Both the position numbers and the translations under genes were made by a program. The notes below the pieces were generated by a model, which saw only the letters and a list, made by a program, of their open reading frames with translations, ran no database searches and was not told the origin of the DNA. This document shows, in pieces, positions 25,601 to 38,800 of a DNA stretch of 64,000 nt. Where the stretch lies: positions 1,495,072 to 1,559,071 of the forward strand of contig JANPWX010000029.1 of assembly GCA_024734555.1 (NCBI GenBank), in the 5' to 3' direction. Position 1 is the stretch's first letter; each line of letters starts with the position of its first letter. The stretch comes from Trochalopteron elliotii (lineage: Eukaryota > Chordata > Aves > Passeriformes > Leiothrichidae).

Positions 25601-28600
25601 CATGCTTTTAATTTCTTCCAAAGCTTGTCTTAATGAATACTCCAATCTCAGTAGGAGAAAATGCTAGAAATGTTGTCAGAAGATGTTGATTACACTCAGC
25701 AGTAAGTGTGCATTTGACAATAATATTTTGTTTTAACAAAGGTGAACCGTAGATGGTGAGTTACCAAGGCAAAAAAAAAGAGTAAAAAAATGTGATTCTG
25801 TAGAGAATGATCTTTCTAAAGATTCTTGCATTTAAGAAATGTGAAGGAAAACTGTAATTTTGCTTATCAACTGGGTCAATAATCCATTCATGAAATTATT
25901 TCCTATTTCTTTTACTTTGATGTTGATTTGGAGGGAAGATGACAGGAGAAGAAGAAGAACAGGGAACGGAAAAAAAGTCGCTTTTCATCACTACAAAACA
26001 GTAAAATAGTAATTTCTTCTGCCTGTTGATAGACTAACAATCCTTGAGTAGTCAATAAAATTTCAAAAATGGAAACGTAACAGAGAATCTTCACACTTTA
26101 ATTTTTCTGAAGTATATGATTTATGTAAAACTGTCACCTTTTCTTTTTTTTGTGGCAAAATACAAGGCTTATTCTAATAAAAGGAAAAAGAAAGAAAACA
26201 CATTCACTTTAGAGGGAGCAAAACTAGGTTTGTATTTTTTACTGGCATTACAATTTTTTAAACAAAACTTTCTTCTATTTGTCCATGTTTTCTGTGTGAG
26301 CCAGGAAGGCCCCAATAGAATACGAGAACTTAGCTGAGATTTTCAGAAGTAACTAATAATTTTGTTTTCTTCATTTGCCAGACATTGAAAATCACATACA
26401 AAAACACCTTGATGCCCCAAATGCTTATTTTTTAGGTTCTTTTTTCTTCCCCTCCCTGCAATATGAAAGTTTCTCAGAAATCTGCCTGTCAGTTTGCACA
26501 GCCAGATCCAGTTTCTTAAATGAGGTAAGAGGATTTCTCAGCTGACAGTTTTAGTTGGTATCATTCTCCAGAGCAATAGCTTTCTTCACGTTCATGTGGA
26601 TCAAAGTTGGCAGGACTAGACCTTAACACCACAGAGATGTTTTCCAGCTGCATAAAGTGCAGGGAAAGGGGTAAAAATGGAACATGTGCTGGACATCACT
26701 GGGCTCCTCACAAACCTGCTGTGGGTTAAGCCCTTTTTTTAAGAACTTCCAGCATCTGGGGTGATAATTTAGCAGTGATTTTCAGAAAGTGCTTCTTCCC
26801 ACATCCCTAGTGTTGCTCTCTGCATTGTAGCTTGTGGAGCTAAATGAGGAGAGCATCCCATTGCTGTGTGAACACTTTGGTAATGCTGAGTTTCCCCCAA
26901 TACTCTTTAGAAGTGTTTGGGTATCCAGTGTTTAAGTGTTGCTGCTTACGTAGCAGTAGCATGTCTCATTTTCTGTTTTGCTTCTACTGGTAAATCACCC
27001 TTACTACAGACTGAGGGAAAGTTATTATTCATTAAATTGGAAACTAAATCTTTGAAAGAGCTGCTGGCTAGGACTTGCAAGACACGCAGTTAAACTGTGT
27101 TTATCCAAAAACTGAATTTAAGAGGCCTTTCTCTATCTTTATCAAGTTTGGACCTTACAGACAAACACATCCCCCCTCTGGTGAGGCTTTGTAACAGTAC
27201 ACACACACCTTGCACCCCCAGGTGTGTTCAGAGGAGAAAATGACACCTCAGCCACGCTCTGCTAAACTTCACATCCTCTGTATTTCTTACGTGCCTTTGT
27301 TACATTTCACTTTGCTGATAAACCTTTTCTCCTTCCTCACATTCTTAATCCTTTAAAGACTTTCTGAATATTTCAGTCAGAAAGGCTTGTTCCTTTTCCC
27401 TCTGTTTTCCCCCTCCTGGGAGTGCTCAAAGCCCAGGAGCAGATTCAGTTGCAATATTGCATCTCCAGGCAGATGTGGAGCAGGATCAGTGATTAATTGC
27501 TGCTGGGCTAATGGCTTTGCAGTGGCTTAGCCAGCTGTGCAGCAGTGCCCTCTGCACAGGGCAGGGGAGTGCTGAACCAAGTCCCTTTACACACCATTTG
27601 TAATTTCTTTGCCATGTTTTTCATATTAACATTTTGAATTAATAGTAAGTTCAGGTCTGCTCACAAACATGCCCTGCAGATGCAGAGATACAGACATTTA
27701 ACTGCTATGGTGTTCTGGAATGAGGGCTGGGAGGAATGTTAGACTGTTAAGAGCTTGTTTGGACACTACAGCTGGTAAAAACACTTAGTTTTACACAAAG
27801 GGAAAATAGAAATCAGAAGTGCTTCCTTTCTATGAGTATTTCATTTGGAGCTTACCTCAGAGAAATGTGGAAAGTCAAAATAGAGACACTGCAAAAATAA
27901 AAATAAAAAAAATATATTTAAATTAGATACTATGCCAGTCTTTCCAAAAGGCTTCTTTTTGAAAACCCTCCCTTTCCAAAATGGGAGCTTTGCTGAAAAC
28001 CCAGATACAAGGTGAAGGACAGACTGAAGCATGCAGCCTGCTGATCCAATGCTTCAGTGAGAACAGATGGTATTCTGAAACAGTCCATTTGTGATCATTC
28101 CATAATAAAGATTAAAGTTGTATATTCCCCAACAGAGGTGCTGTGGGCAGCCTGCCAACTCAAGAGCAAGTTCTTGTCCCTCCTCTTCCAGCATTTGACT
28201 CCTTTTTGTTTTTTTTCCTCTTATCTGAATCATACAATTTTCCAATGATAAATCTTCCAATAAAAAGTCAAGATAATGAAAAGGTTTTATATTCCCATTA
28301 TTTTCCCCTTATAATAGTCTATTAAGTACAGTGGGAAATAGTTTTATTGTTGCAGCCCATAATCTCACGGCAGTGTTTTTAGTCATACACGTGTTGGAGC
28401 TTTCTCTGTTTCCAAGGTGTGTGAGGTTGATAATTACACAATGAATGCAGGCCATTCTCTCATTGAATGTGTCCTTGTGAGCTGAGGGGTGTGGGGGTGT
28501 TGGAACAAGGCAGCAGCTGTAAGTGACATTCTAATCACAGTTGGGAGTCAGATATAATTTTTTTTTTTTTTTAAGTTGGCTGTAAAACGTTGTTTTACTG

Positions 28601-31600
28601 GTTACAGTGGAGTTGTACCCTGCCAGGCCGTGGAGTAGCAGACAACCATCTGAAAACCTGGGATAGCAACACTGAAAATATTTTACACTGCTCATAACTA
28701 CCAGGTACACAGGTATTGCATCACACTTCTTAGCTTTATGTGATGTGAATTTTGATGCATTTCCTGTGAAATTGTACCTTCCTGTACATTTTCAGAGGTC
28801 CATATTTTATGTTATTTTTTTAAATTTTTATTTTGTTATTTTTCATGTTACTATGCCATGTCAGTTCTAGAATACCATCCACGGATCATCTCATTGGAAT
28901 TACATTTGAAATATATATGTGTACAAAAAGTAAGTTTTAAAAACAGGGCTAGACCTTTGAATGCCCATACCAGTGTTTTACAATAGTGCATGAACATATA
29001 GATATTCAGGCTCTACACATTGTTTTTTATTGCTAGATGGGAAACTAGAATTTTTCTTTTCCAGTGTAAACTTTGGCCTCTTCATGCCTCTTTCCTGCTT
29101 TTCTTTCTTGTATTTTTAAACCACTGTTAAATTATAGAAAGGCAGAAGTTCTGTACTGCAGGATCTTTAGTGTTATGCTAGCAGATAGCAGTGTTCCCAC
29201 TTACTGGGTTTGGCATTCTTCTTTTTTTCTCTGTTCCTCTGCCTGAAAACATTTGCTTTTGGACATAAACGTAGTCACGTTGGTATCACATGAAATTTTA
29301 AGTATGGCAATATGGTTTGTGTAATTCCCAGAGGAGTGTGCTATGTCTCGAGCCAGCAGTGATCTAAACAACTGAAACCTGGGTGGGAGCATGTATTTGA
29401 AAATAACATGGAAATATGAGTAGTTTGACACCAGCTCTTTGGTGAATTTAAAATCAGTTGAAAGGGCAGTGGCAGATGTGTAGTAGAAGCAGGTCTGAAA
29501 TGGTTGAAATGGTTTATGTCTTCTGAGATTTTTAGTCCTGCATGTTTGATTTAGAGAGGGGGGTAGAGAGGGAGTCACTGGTGGAAGCAGCAAAATTAAT
29601 GAGATGCAATAAATAAAGATGTAATAAATGTGGCACCAGCTGCTACTGGGGGGGGAATGTGATGCTGTGACATCTTCCATACCTCTGTTTTGAAATTAGT
29701 CCAGAGTTACTCAAAGAAGAGACTACTTGAGTATCTGTACTTAATCTGGGGAGTGGACAGTTGTCCTGTTGTAGGTGGGAGGGAAGGAAACTTTCCCTGT
29801 TAGAAATAATTTTCCCATGGACATGAAAAGCAATTGCTTCTGTTCTCATACTCAGGCAGAGTCAGAAAAAGGCTGTCAGACTGTCAGAATACACAAAGTG
29901 GCAAGACTAAGGGGCAAGAAATACATTACAGAAATTCTTTCCTATATGTTTCATTTATTTCGTTTATTAATTTCTCTTTTTTTTTTTTCTTATTTAGTAC
30001 TTCAGTTCCATCTCTCCTTTATTGGCTGATTCATAATTTATATCCTGGTTTATGACAGGTTTGGATTCTTTTCTTGCTGTATGCTTTTCAGTTGCTGAGC
30101 AGTAGCAGATGTAAAACTGATACAGACAAGGGAAAGAGCTGCTCCTCCCTGGATTTAGCAATCAGTTAGGCAAACGTTTACATAAAGAATACCTGCATTT
30201 CTTCTGAGGTTTGGATCTCTACATAAAATCAAGGCTGGAATTTCTCTGTGCCTTGAAGTAGACACTGTTTAGCTACATTAAACAAAGTGTTTGCCAGGAA
30301 CCCGGTGTGAAGCTTTCCCCTGTGTGCTTCTGTTCTCCCTACAGCAGGGATGTGAGGAACAGAAAGCAAAGGATCTGCCTGGGAAGGGCAGACCCGAGCT
30401 GGCAGTGGGAGATGTCCTTTGGGCAGTCACTGAGAGCACTGAACAGAAACTACAAATAGAAGGGTTTTGTTGCCTTCCTGTTTTACACTGTTTGAGTGTT
30501 AGTTACTGCAGGACGAGTGACAGTAGGGGCAAGACATTCCCCATTGCCTCTTTCTTGTGAGAGCTATTAAACAGCTTTTCGAATGTGCCTGCCACATTCT
30601 TGGTTTATTTTCCTTTAACTTGGGCTTGTTTCTCTCATCCCTGTGATTTCATGACTACTGTGAGATCACTCTGTGCAAAGACTGATTTATTAAATGGAGG
30701 TGGGTCTTCAGCTGGTGAAAATCAGCCTTTAATGTTCTGGGGGTTTGACTGATTTCCATCACTTTATGATTCAGTGTTTACCTCCAGGCTTAACATTTAA
30801 AAATCAAAGAATTTAAGTTTCAACCATTTCACACTGGTTTACAAAACAAATATTTTGAATCAACAGTCTCCTTTGATTCTAATTTGGGGGTAAAATTTTC
30901 AGTCACATCCAGGCAAGTGACAACAGTGTTATTGATCCTTTGCTTTTCCACAGCTTTTAATTCACAAAGTTGCTTTAAACCAGAAGCAGTTTCAAGAAGC
31001 ACAGTGTTTGCTGCTTCATGCCTTTGGCCACTGCAGCTAATTACCAAAATGTGCATTAAAAAAAGCATTTCTGTGCTCATCATCCTTTCCTGTCTGTGAT
31101 TCATTCCAGGTTGCCACAATCAAGCATTTGCAGCATCACAGCTCATTGCGGAGTAAAGTGGGTTTGATGTCACACAATCATTGTTTTCTTCCTGTGCCTG
31201 TAGCTGAGAAGGAACAGACTGTGATTAGGAGGGAAGTTGCTTCTGTGATGCACAGGCACACGTGAGGACTCAGAAATCAGAAGTGAATAAAGAACAGAAT
31301 AGACAAAAAGAAATAATTTAAAATAGAATTGTTCAAAGAGGCAATTTAAAGGCGATGAGTCAAAAAAATTATTCAAATGTGATGTTATATGAAAGATAAA
31401 AGGCAATTTGTGCACCTAGGATATATTTGTCCTAAAGAAATGAAGCAGGATTTAGAGTATTTATACCCAACTTGAATTAGTTGACAACTTCACTACAGAA
31501 TATTTTGTTGACTTAAAGAGATTGAACTCCGGTGCTGAGGAAGTGCAAACACAAATCCAAGAGTTAACACGTAGGAAATCATAGCACAAGTCTCAAAAAC

Positions 31601-32640
31601 TCATGGTGTTTTCAGAGGTCCCTCCCTGCTAATCCTTGTCCCCTTCCCTGCTGGGTTGGTGCAGCTGCTTGTTGAGCTGCATCATAACCACACTGTTCCA
31701 TTCCCAGCTATAATGTGACTACTAATGCAAATACTGTTTTTTTCAGAACCCTGTGAGAATTATATTATTCTTATCAATGTTAGATGCCCAAATATTACCT
31801 TTGAAAATGTCAGAAGATACACATGGTGACTATGATTTAATGATACTGAGAAGCCTTAACATATTTTGAAGGTTAAAACTTTAAGTTTGTTTTGATTAAT
31901 GCCATCTCTTATTGAATATGCACTAATTTTTTTAACAGCACTGCCTGCAATTTTACCAGTATTGTTGTTAAATGACAGTGACTTTTAATTTAGATATTTC
32001 TTTTTGCATTTATTATTTTACTTTTCCTTTCAAGAAAGTTGACTTCCATGGAAAACAAAACAAAAACCCCCAAGCCAAACCAAAGAGTTGTAATCATGCT
32101 AAGCCTTTTTGGACAGTTTTTAGGACCATTGGTACCACTAATAAAGAACATGATGAAGTTCTCCAATATTTTGCACACTAGCTGGAAGTTCATCAAGCTG
32201 TTTCCTTTTGATTCCAAAACACTAAGGAGGCATGTAGTGAGTTTTACAATCAGTTAATTGGGCTCATGATACAATGCTGCAGCTTTGTCAGCACTCTGAG
32301 AACTGTCTCTCCAAATGGAGTTTAGGCCAGATTCCAGACCTGATGTTCCTGGGAAGGTCACCAGATGATTTCCATGTGCCACAGGCTGGGGCTCACCAGC
32401 AGAAAGGCTGAGGCTCAGTGGGCCCCTCTGTAGTTTGTGTTCCTGCTGTGCCTCCTCCGTTCCTTGTTTTGATTTCCAGCTCCTGTGACAGGGAGGATGA
32501 GCTGTACCATAGGTAGCTGGTTGTTCAGGGTTACATCTGTTATGTCCAGAATTACATGGTGAAGCCTCAACAAGTAAGAAATGAGAAAAACCTCCACGTC
32601 CAATTTGTGTGTACCAATATATTATATTATACAAAATAAC
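19611..32640. other. 13 kb of unique non-coding DNA
   Basis: I find no exon, RNA gene or confident transposon here. Open stretches reach 159 codons (29201-29680, -), 132 and 121 codons (23050-23448 and 23030-23395, +, overlapping in different frames) and 89 codons (30291-30560, +). None resembles a known protein. Simple tracts occur near 23731 (poly-T), 24388 (poly-A), 28558 (poly-T), 29648 (G8) and 29976 (poly-T). A blurred TTATAAGG-type repeat is listed separately. Confidence 0.5.
20058..20104. repeat. Short degenerate (GGTTATAA)n repeat
   Basis: TTATAAGG-type words recur about five times with 9-10 bp spacing and substitutions. It is a small local slippage product without evident function. 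Confidence 0.75.
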
Positions 32641-32712
32641 AAAAAAACCCCAAAAAACCCCCAAAAACCAAAAAAAAAAAAAAAAAAAAAAAAAAAACCA
32701 AAAAAACACACC
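32641..32712. repeat. A-rich/poly-A tract with C interruptions
   Basis: Runs of A broken by CCC (AAAAACCCC units) lead into an uninterrupted run of roughly 28 A, then AACCAAAAAAACACACCCC. It could be the tail of an old retrotransposed copy, but no recognisable body precedes it. It is listed as simple repeat only. Homopolymer length here is prone to sequencing error. Confidence 0.8.
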
Positions 32713-34051
32713 CCACCACCAATTAGAATGTTAATTAGTTTCCCCAGCTGTGCAGGGGGATTGGGTATTTCAGGCATTAAAAAGCAGGGGAACATAGACA
32801 CAGTCAGTCAAAATCTTCTGTTGATCAGTGTCCCTAGGATGTGCATTTTTACTACTGGATCCAGTCCCAGAATTCTTTGGCTGTGTTTGGTATAATGTAG
32901 AGAAGTTCTTTCTCTGGTCCTTGCTGCCTTACAGCATCCCAGCTGTGGCTGGGCCCCCACTGCAGGAGCACTGGGAACACCATTCCAGGGTGTTCCCCTG
33001 AGTGGGGCAGGGCTGGTGCAGATTCCTGAGCTGCTGCCTGCAAATGAAGCCATCAGGATCTATTTTGTGTCCTACCCCTGCTCTTATAGGACTGCAAGAG
33101 ATGCTGGAAATGCAGCCCATGTGGGGTCCTGGCAGCTACATGGAGTTTTCCCTGTAGGTTCTAATTTGTGGTGGGTGGTAAGGTGGGAGCCTGCAGAGGG
33201 GAAAGGGAGGGTACAGCAGGTACTGAACAGCAACACAGACTGGCAGGAATACAAATCAGCTCAAAGTTAGACCTGGGTAGAATCTTGAAAGTGATAGAGA
33301 TGAACTCTATAAAAATTCACGTTATGTTTCAGTAAGGTTCTTTGAAACTCATTCTTGTGTGGAGGATATATTGTTAACACTCCATGGTGAGAGCAAAAGC
33401 AGAAATATATAGACTTTAAAATAATTCTTCTGAGGTCAAATTAAAAGATTTCTCAAGCTCCTCAACTAATCACACACTCATTTATTAAAAATCTATTTAA
33501 AGCATTCCATTCTTCTCTATAAATATTAATGTTTATTTTAATAAGTGCTTTACAGGTTTATTTCAATTGTATCTAAAACCCTCCAGTGGTTAGAAAACTT
33601 TGTATTCAAGTCCAGGTGTACAGGCAAATCCAGAATGTATTTCTAAGATGTGGTAGCACACTCACTAACACTATTATTAATCACAGCTCTTTTTGTTGTT
33701 GTTTTTGATTGCCACAAGAGAACACAGAAGCTTGCAGCTGAGATTCTTTGAAGCAACATTCCATTCCTTAGGGAGCTGTTATTTCTATAAAAACAATGAA
33801 ATCAGTTAGCATAGGTAATAAAATAATTATACTAATTTATTTTGGCTATTAAGTGTTGAATCCCCTTAGCTAATCATCCACTTGAAGCTGTTACTCAGCT
33901 GTTACTCAAACCGCCCTGGTTGCTTTTGCCTTCAGGTTAAATATCATGAATTCTTATTCACTGATAAATCTATTTGAATAAATTCCTGCAGTGCTTCTCT
34001 TCTAGTCCTAATTTGAGCATTATCAATAATCTGAGGTATTGTTACCCATAA
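32713..34051. other. Unique non-coding DNA, no feature recognised
   Basis: A GC-richer patch at 32850-33200 gives several overlapping open frames of 63-84 codons on both strands, without family resemblance. Inside it the 9-bp stem GGGAACACC/GGTGTTCCC (about 32970-32995) can form a small hairpin. The rest is AT-rich. Confidence 0.55.
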
Positions 34052-34055
34052 CTGT

Positions 34056-34478
34056 TGTTGGGATGGTCATGACACACAGAATGACACCATAAAAATTCAG
34101 AAGGTTCCTTTATCATGGCTACATGCTGTCTTTTATACAGTTTTTTACAAACATTGAGGGCAACTTCTAATTGGTTAATATCTTTCTTGTTAATTATTTG
34201 ATTGATTAGTCAAGGGTATTTTACTTGTCCATCAAATCTCTCTATTCTTGGATTGTTTACATATTTTCTTTACTGATTCTCATGGGACAAACCCCTTGTT
34301 TTCAACCCCTTACAGGTGCATTTATTTTTCACCCTCAGAATAGATTGTTGTGTTAAAGGAACTTCTCAAAACAGCTTCATATGGGAACTTACAAATTGCT
34401 TGTTAGCTGCACCTAGAAGAAATAACAGGTCAGCTTTTTACCCTATTCCTACATGTGATTAGTAAAGGATATTTCCCA
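34056..34478 (-). mobile_element. Solo LTR of an avian endogenous retrovirus, minus orientation
   Basis: On the minus strand the element runs from TGGGAAATATCC to CATCCCAACA (423 bp), with TG...CA ends. The 4-bp word CTGT flanks it on both sides (34052-34055 and 34479-34482), which fits a target-site duplication. A TATA box (TATAAAA; + strand TTTTATA, 34131-34137) is followed about 15 bp later by a GATAAA variant polyadenylation signal (+ strand TTTATC, 34110-34115). The R/U5 part then ends in a GTGTCATGACCATCCCAACA-like stretch. The TATA/poly-A spacing is like that of the LTR at 5061. The body resembles LTRs I recall from passerine genomes, but I cannot name the family. No internal genes remain. 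Confidence 0.68.
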
Positions 34479-34900
34479 CTGTCCCGTCAAAGGCAACAGT
34501 TGTTTTTTGACTGTCTGTACCTGGTTAAAAATGTACTTGAGGCTCACCTGCCTCCAGTTAGGAAAAGCTGGTTGCTCACAGAGTGGCATGACAGGAGATT
34601 TTGTTCCTGGGGTGTTGAGGAAACTCTCTGTGAGCTGACTCAACCTCCTTCCACAGAAGGACCCCTCTTCCAGAGCAGGGGGAGCCCAGTACGTGCTGTG
34701 CTGAAACCAATATAAATTGTTGTCTTTGATTAATTCAAACTTTGTTTAATTGTGCATGGTTGTGGCTCCCCATAAATGCCTTTTAAATGACCAAATCAAA
34801 ACAAAGGTCAATTTCTGTCTTAGCTCAGAAAATGTTGTTAGTCTTGCTTAAGAGAAGAACTCTAGGTCTGTCTTTATTTTATAAGGCAAGTGTCTAGGAA

Positions 34901-35017
34901 ATCTGTAAAAACTCTGATCCCAGCTCCCCTTTACAGAATGCCTAATTATTCAGACATATCTGTAAAAACTCTGATCCCAGCTCCCCTTTACAGAATGCCT
35001 AATTATTCAGACATATC
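34901..35017. repeat. Perfect 57-bp tandem duplication
   Basis: The 57 bp at 34901-34957 are repeated immediately at 34958-35014 without a mismatch, and the next three bases (ATC) start a third copy. Each unit contains CTCTGATCCCAGCTCCCC and ends CAGACAT. Complete identity implies a recent duplication, or an assembly artefact. Confidence 0.97.
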
Positions 35018-35363
35018 AGGATTTAATCCTTCAGAATGGTGTTTCTAAAGTACAGTTCAATAAATTGATCATTTTATAAACTGACAATATGCAAACTCTA
35101 TCATCTCTAGAGAAGACCTAATTTTGTGTGATTTACCATCCTTTCCCTTGAACTGACTCCAGTACTCTTCCTCAGTAAAGGAATTATGATTCTCTTTGGA
35201 CTGGACACTTTATGTGACATGGATAAACACATATATATATATATAGAAGTGAGATACTATCAACCTGTCTATGAATGTATGAACTAAAATCATTTGAAAT
35301 CGGTCAAAACTCTTCCAAAGACTTCATGTTTCATGAAGTCCATGTCCAGCAGGAGGTATAAAT

Positions 35364-35582
35364 GTGACCAAATCCAAGAGTGGGAATGGTTCCAGCAAGG
35401 TTTGCCCTCGTGTAAAGCAATCTCATGCCTTTTCTCAAAGTCAGAGTCCTACAAGCATACGAAAAAATGAAAAATGTCTGTCTGTAGCAGCAATCTATGT
35501 TGAAGTTGGGACTGCAGTGGTAATTTTAGCTGCTTTACTACTGTATTTTATCAGTCAGACCACAAAAAACAACAGTTCCTAA
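35364..35582 (+). other. Unexplained open stretch, small membrane-protein-like
   Basis: This is an open frame of 72 codons with no in-frame ATG: it opens at GTG, and the nearest upstream stop is TGA about 30 bp before. The predicted chain has a Ser/Lys/Gln-rich N-terminal half and one hydrophobic segment at residues ~41-63 (VAAIYVEVGTAVVILAALLL core), followed by a short polar tail. That is the shape of a tail-anchored or single-pass protein. I do not recognise the family. It could be chance, a fragment of a retrocopy, or an internal exon. There is no poly-A tail close downstream and no convincing splice pair. Confidence 0.12.
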
Positions 35583-35858
35583 AGTAGTAAATCCTCTCAA
35601 AGAACAAAGTTGAATTTTTATATAAGTGGAAGAGAGATTGTAGGATTTGGGCAATCCAGAGTGTGGTTTCTTATGTGGATGTGCTTCATGGTGATCATAA
35701 GGTTTAGGAAAGGTGTTTGGGATGGCAACTGTTGTGCTTTTCTGTTTATTTCTATGTTTGTTTGGATTTTTGCCTCCTAATGTTTCATAGCAGTGTCTGT
35801 TTTCAGGAGTTTCACTGTTTGGTACTCCTGGGAAGTGCTGGGGCAATCTTTCCTTCAA
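35538..35858 (-). other. Unexplained open stretch on minus strand
   Basis: The frame is open for 106 codons and overlaps the preceding + strand stretch by 45 bp. It opens at TTG, with no ATG near the start. A splice-acceptor-like T7-CTTAG lies just upstream on the minus strand (about 35875-35887). The conceptual product is rich in Pro, His, Lys and Asn, with no recognisable domain. I give it little weight as a gene. It is listed because it is one of the few frames not explained by simple repeats. Confidence 0.1.
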
Positions 35859-35880
35859 AAGACCTCTGAATCTAAGAAAA

Positions 35881-38800
35881 AAACATTGTGCATTTTTAGT
35901 TAATTAAATGTAAATAAGGAAGAGGTAAGATTTATTGTAAAAATAAAAAAAAACTCTTCTAGTAATTAGTCTGCTTCAAAAAAATGAAAATTTAAAGTCT
36001 AATTGGATAAATACAGGTGTGATTAAATTACAGAAATGTTTGTAACTTATTTGACTTCACTGGGATTAATGACAAATTAAATATGTGTACAATTGTTCAT
36101 TGCTTCAAAGTATAAACTAGTTACTTTAACAGTTTACAAAATGCTTTCCATATTCTATTATTTGTAATTTTGTTGGATAGAAAAGTGCAGGTTTTTATTT
36201 ACTCTGCAGTAGCAATACAACTGGGAAGAGAAAAGTTAATCATACATTATGCCACAGTTTTTCTTAAAGTCTCTGCTGTGGAGATTATTTGATTATTGAG
36301 CATCAAAGCTTTCACATGCATAAAGAAAAAAGCCTAAAAATGAACTCAAAATATTCTATGGGGGAAATAAATAAGATTACAAAACAGGCTTGTTTAGAGG
36401 TTGAACTTTGTAAAGACAGTTTCATGTTGTCAAACAGCTTGCTAATGGTTTTGACTGCTTTTGTTCATCAGTAGATAATTCAAGGTTTTCTTTACCTCTT
36501 AGACCTTCTTTATTTTCTATTTTGACAAAAGTAGGCAATAGGAAAGTAAGCAGTACAAAAATAAGAGATTTCAGGTCAGGGAGTGTGTTCATGCAGAGGC
36601 TAATTCAGGAATATCACTGTACAAAATCTTACATTAAATAAAATTAGAACCAAGGCTCTAAGCTCAAACAGTACAGTGCCCACAGACTTTTTCAGTCACC
36701 GTGAAGCTTTTCCTCTCTTAAAGTGCAGCAAAATCCATTCATTTAAAAGCTAGAAAAAAGTTCTGTAAGTAATGGATTTTACACACTGGATAACCTTTTC
36801 ATTAGACAATTATGTGTTTCAGTCCATGGGATATGAAGAGTATATTTTTTGTAGTATGTTTTCAGATGTCAATGACCCTATTTCATGGAATGTAAGTCAC
36901 ACTGTGAATTTAAAGATCTGAAGAAAATCAATAGATAAGACATTGAAGACTCTTATATCAACTGAAAATATTTTTTCCATTTTTTCCTCTCTTTTTTAAT
37001 TTATTTGCTGAAAGCTCAACTCAAACATCAAAAAATCATTGAAAGACTTGGATAATAATTACTAGAGCCTTGGATTCTACTGTAAAGAGCTTTTGTGTCC
37101 TCGCAGTATTTAATGTCCTAATCCACTAGGTACAATACCTTTGGGTAAAACACCAGGAGTGTGAGAGAGAGTTAATCCATGAAGCAATAATAAGTATTGC
37201 TCTACATCAATATTGAAAATCTTCTCTTTACCTCAACAATCAATAAAATCCAACCTGTACAGCCACAATCCACATGAAACCAATCAATTAAGAGAATTAC
37301 ATTTTTAATAACGTGTGTGTAGTTGGTGTTAATAACAGGGGAGACATTTTCACAGCCATACCTTTTGTGAGAGCTTTAACCAGAGCTGAAGAAATTGGGC
37401 CACCCTTCAGAATCCTTCTCCCCAATCGTCCCCTCATGTCTGTGCCAAACAATCACCTTGTCCTGTTTCTCTCCTTCCCCATGGGCTTGCAAGTCCAGTA
37501 TGGAACACCCAAAATTTTAAGAGCCAGCCCCATTCCCAGAAGTGCGTGATGAGGCATCTAAACACACAATAAAAAAAGCCTGGATCACCATAGCACTGAT
37601 TATATATAATCCAAAATGTTTAATCCTGAAAAAGGATGCCATTTATGAACACTTTAGTGACTGTAGGGATGCAGTTTTATATTCTCTTATTAAAGCTGTT
37701 TAGGAATTGCTCAGAGTCAGAGCTCTCTGCTTATTTCTCTCCAGTGCATGGATATAAACTATGAAAGTCACTTGGATAGTGGAGCATGAGAGGAAGTGAA
37801 GAATACAACAAAGTGGAACAACAGCCCCAATCAAACCATCATAGATTTCAAGGACACTTACCCTGCTACTTACTGAGAATTAATAATCATTTAACCTTTT
37901 TAAATGAACAAAACACCAGAAAAAATGGCAATTCTTAACGCAATATAAATTTAAACAGAAAATTAAGAAAAATCAAGCAGTGCAGGTTTACACAGTAAAT
38001 ATTTATCAAATATTATTTGTTCAATTTGTTTCTAATCAAGTAGAATTGTGCACAAAAAAAAAATGGTAAGAATTTATCTGCAGGCTATATTCAACTTAAT
38101 AATGTACATGAGGGTGATTATGCATCTCCAAAATTGCTGATAAGGTAATTTAAAAAGTAAAAAATCTAAAAAAAAAAAAATCAACCATAAGTTTCAGTCT
38201 GACTTGGCAGCATTTTGACTCAAAAAATTTGCCTGGGCTTTTCTTCTTTTCCTCTAGTTCGAAGCATATAGTTCTAGTTCTAGCTCATATTTGACTTTCA
38301 GCTTTAATGCAGTACTGTAAATTGGTTTGGTTTACAGAGTACCATCCTCCCTTCAGGCATTTTAGAAAGTCTCTTAGAGATTTTAGAGGTTTTCTGAAAG
38401 GCCTTGAGAGGTGCAGGCAGGGTCTGATGCTGCCCCACAGCCCCTGCTGGGAACTGTGTGGGAACAAGGATGGTCATACAGCAGTTGTGAGACACACACA
38501 GTTCAGTGCTGCACATTGCTCCAGCTGAGAATTCATCATGCAAAACCTCATTTTGAGCTCCAAGTGGGAGAACAGGATAAAAAGCTGCACTAGATTTGTG
38601 GCAAGAACAATGTGAGCGTCAGACAGACATGGATTACATTGAGAAAGAACCTCTCAGAAACGTCTGTGGTTGTGAAATCTGTGACCAAGGAACATGAAGG
38701 AACGTCCTTACGACCAGAGCAGGACTTGGCTCTCCCATGCACCATCTCTACACCTCACCTCTCACACAACACTTCCTAAATCTTACATGCCCAAGTCACC

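Noticed and set aside
29201..29680. 159-codon minus-strand open stretch
   Set aside because: No recognisable motif. It ends in Lys/Glu-rich sequence from a TTCTTTTTTTCTC tract and has no splice or retrocopy context.
32970..32995. GGGAACACC/GGTGTTCCC hairpin
   Set aside because: The stem is short (9 bp) and the arm too small for a microRNA precursor or a terminator in a eukaryote.
35225..35247. Short (TA)n tract as a TATA promoter for the 35364 open frame
   Set aside because: It is a simple dinucleotide repeat with no start codon or transcript evidence.
37313..37549. 78-codon + strand frame that looks enzyme-like at first reading
   Set aside because: No motif could be matched, and the start lies in a TGTGTGTAG-type stretch.
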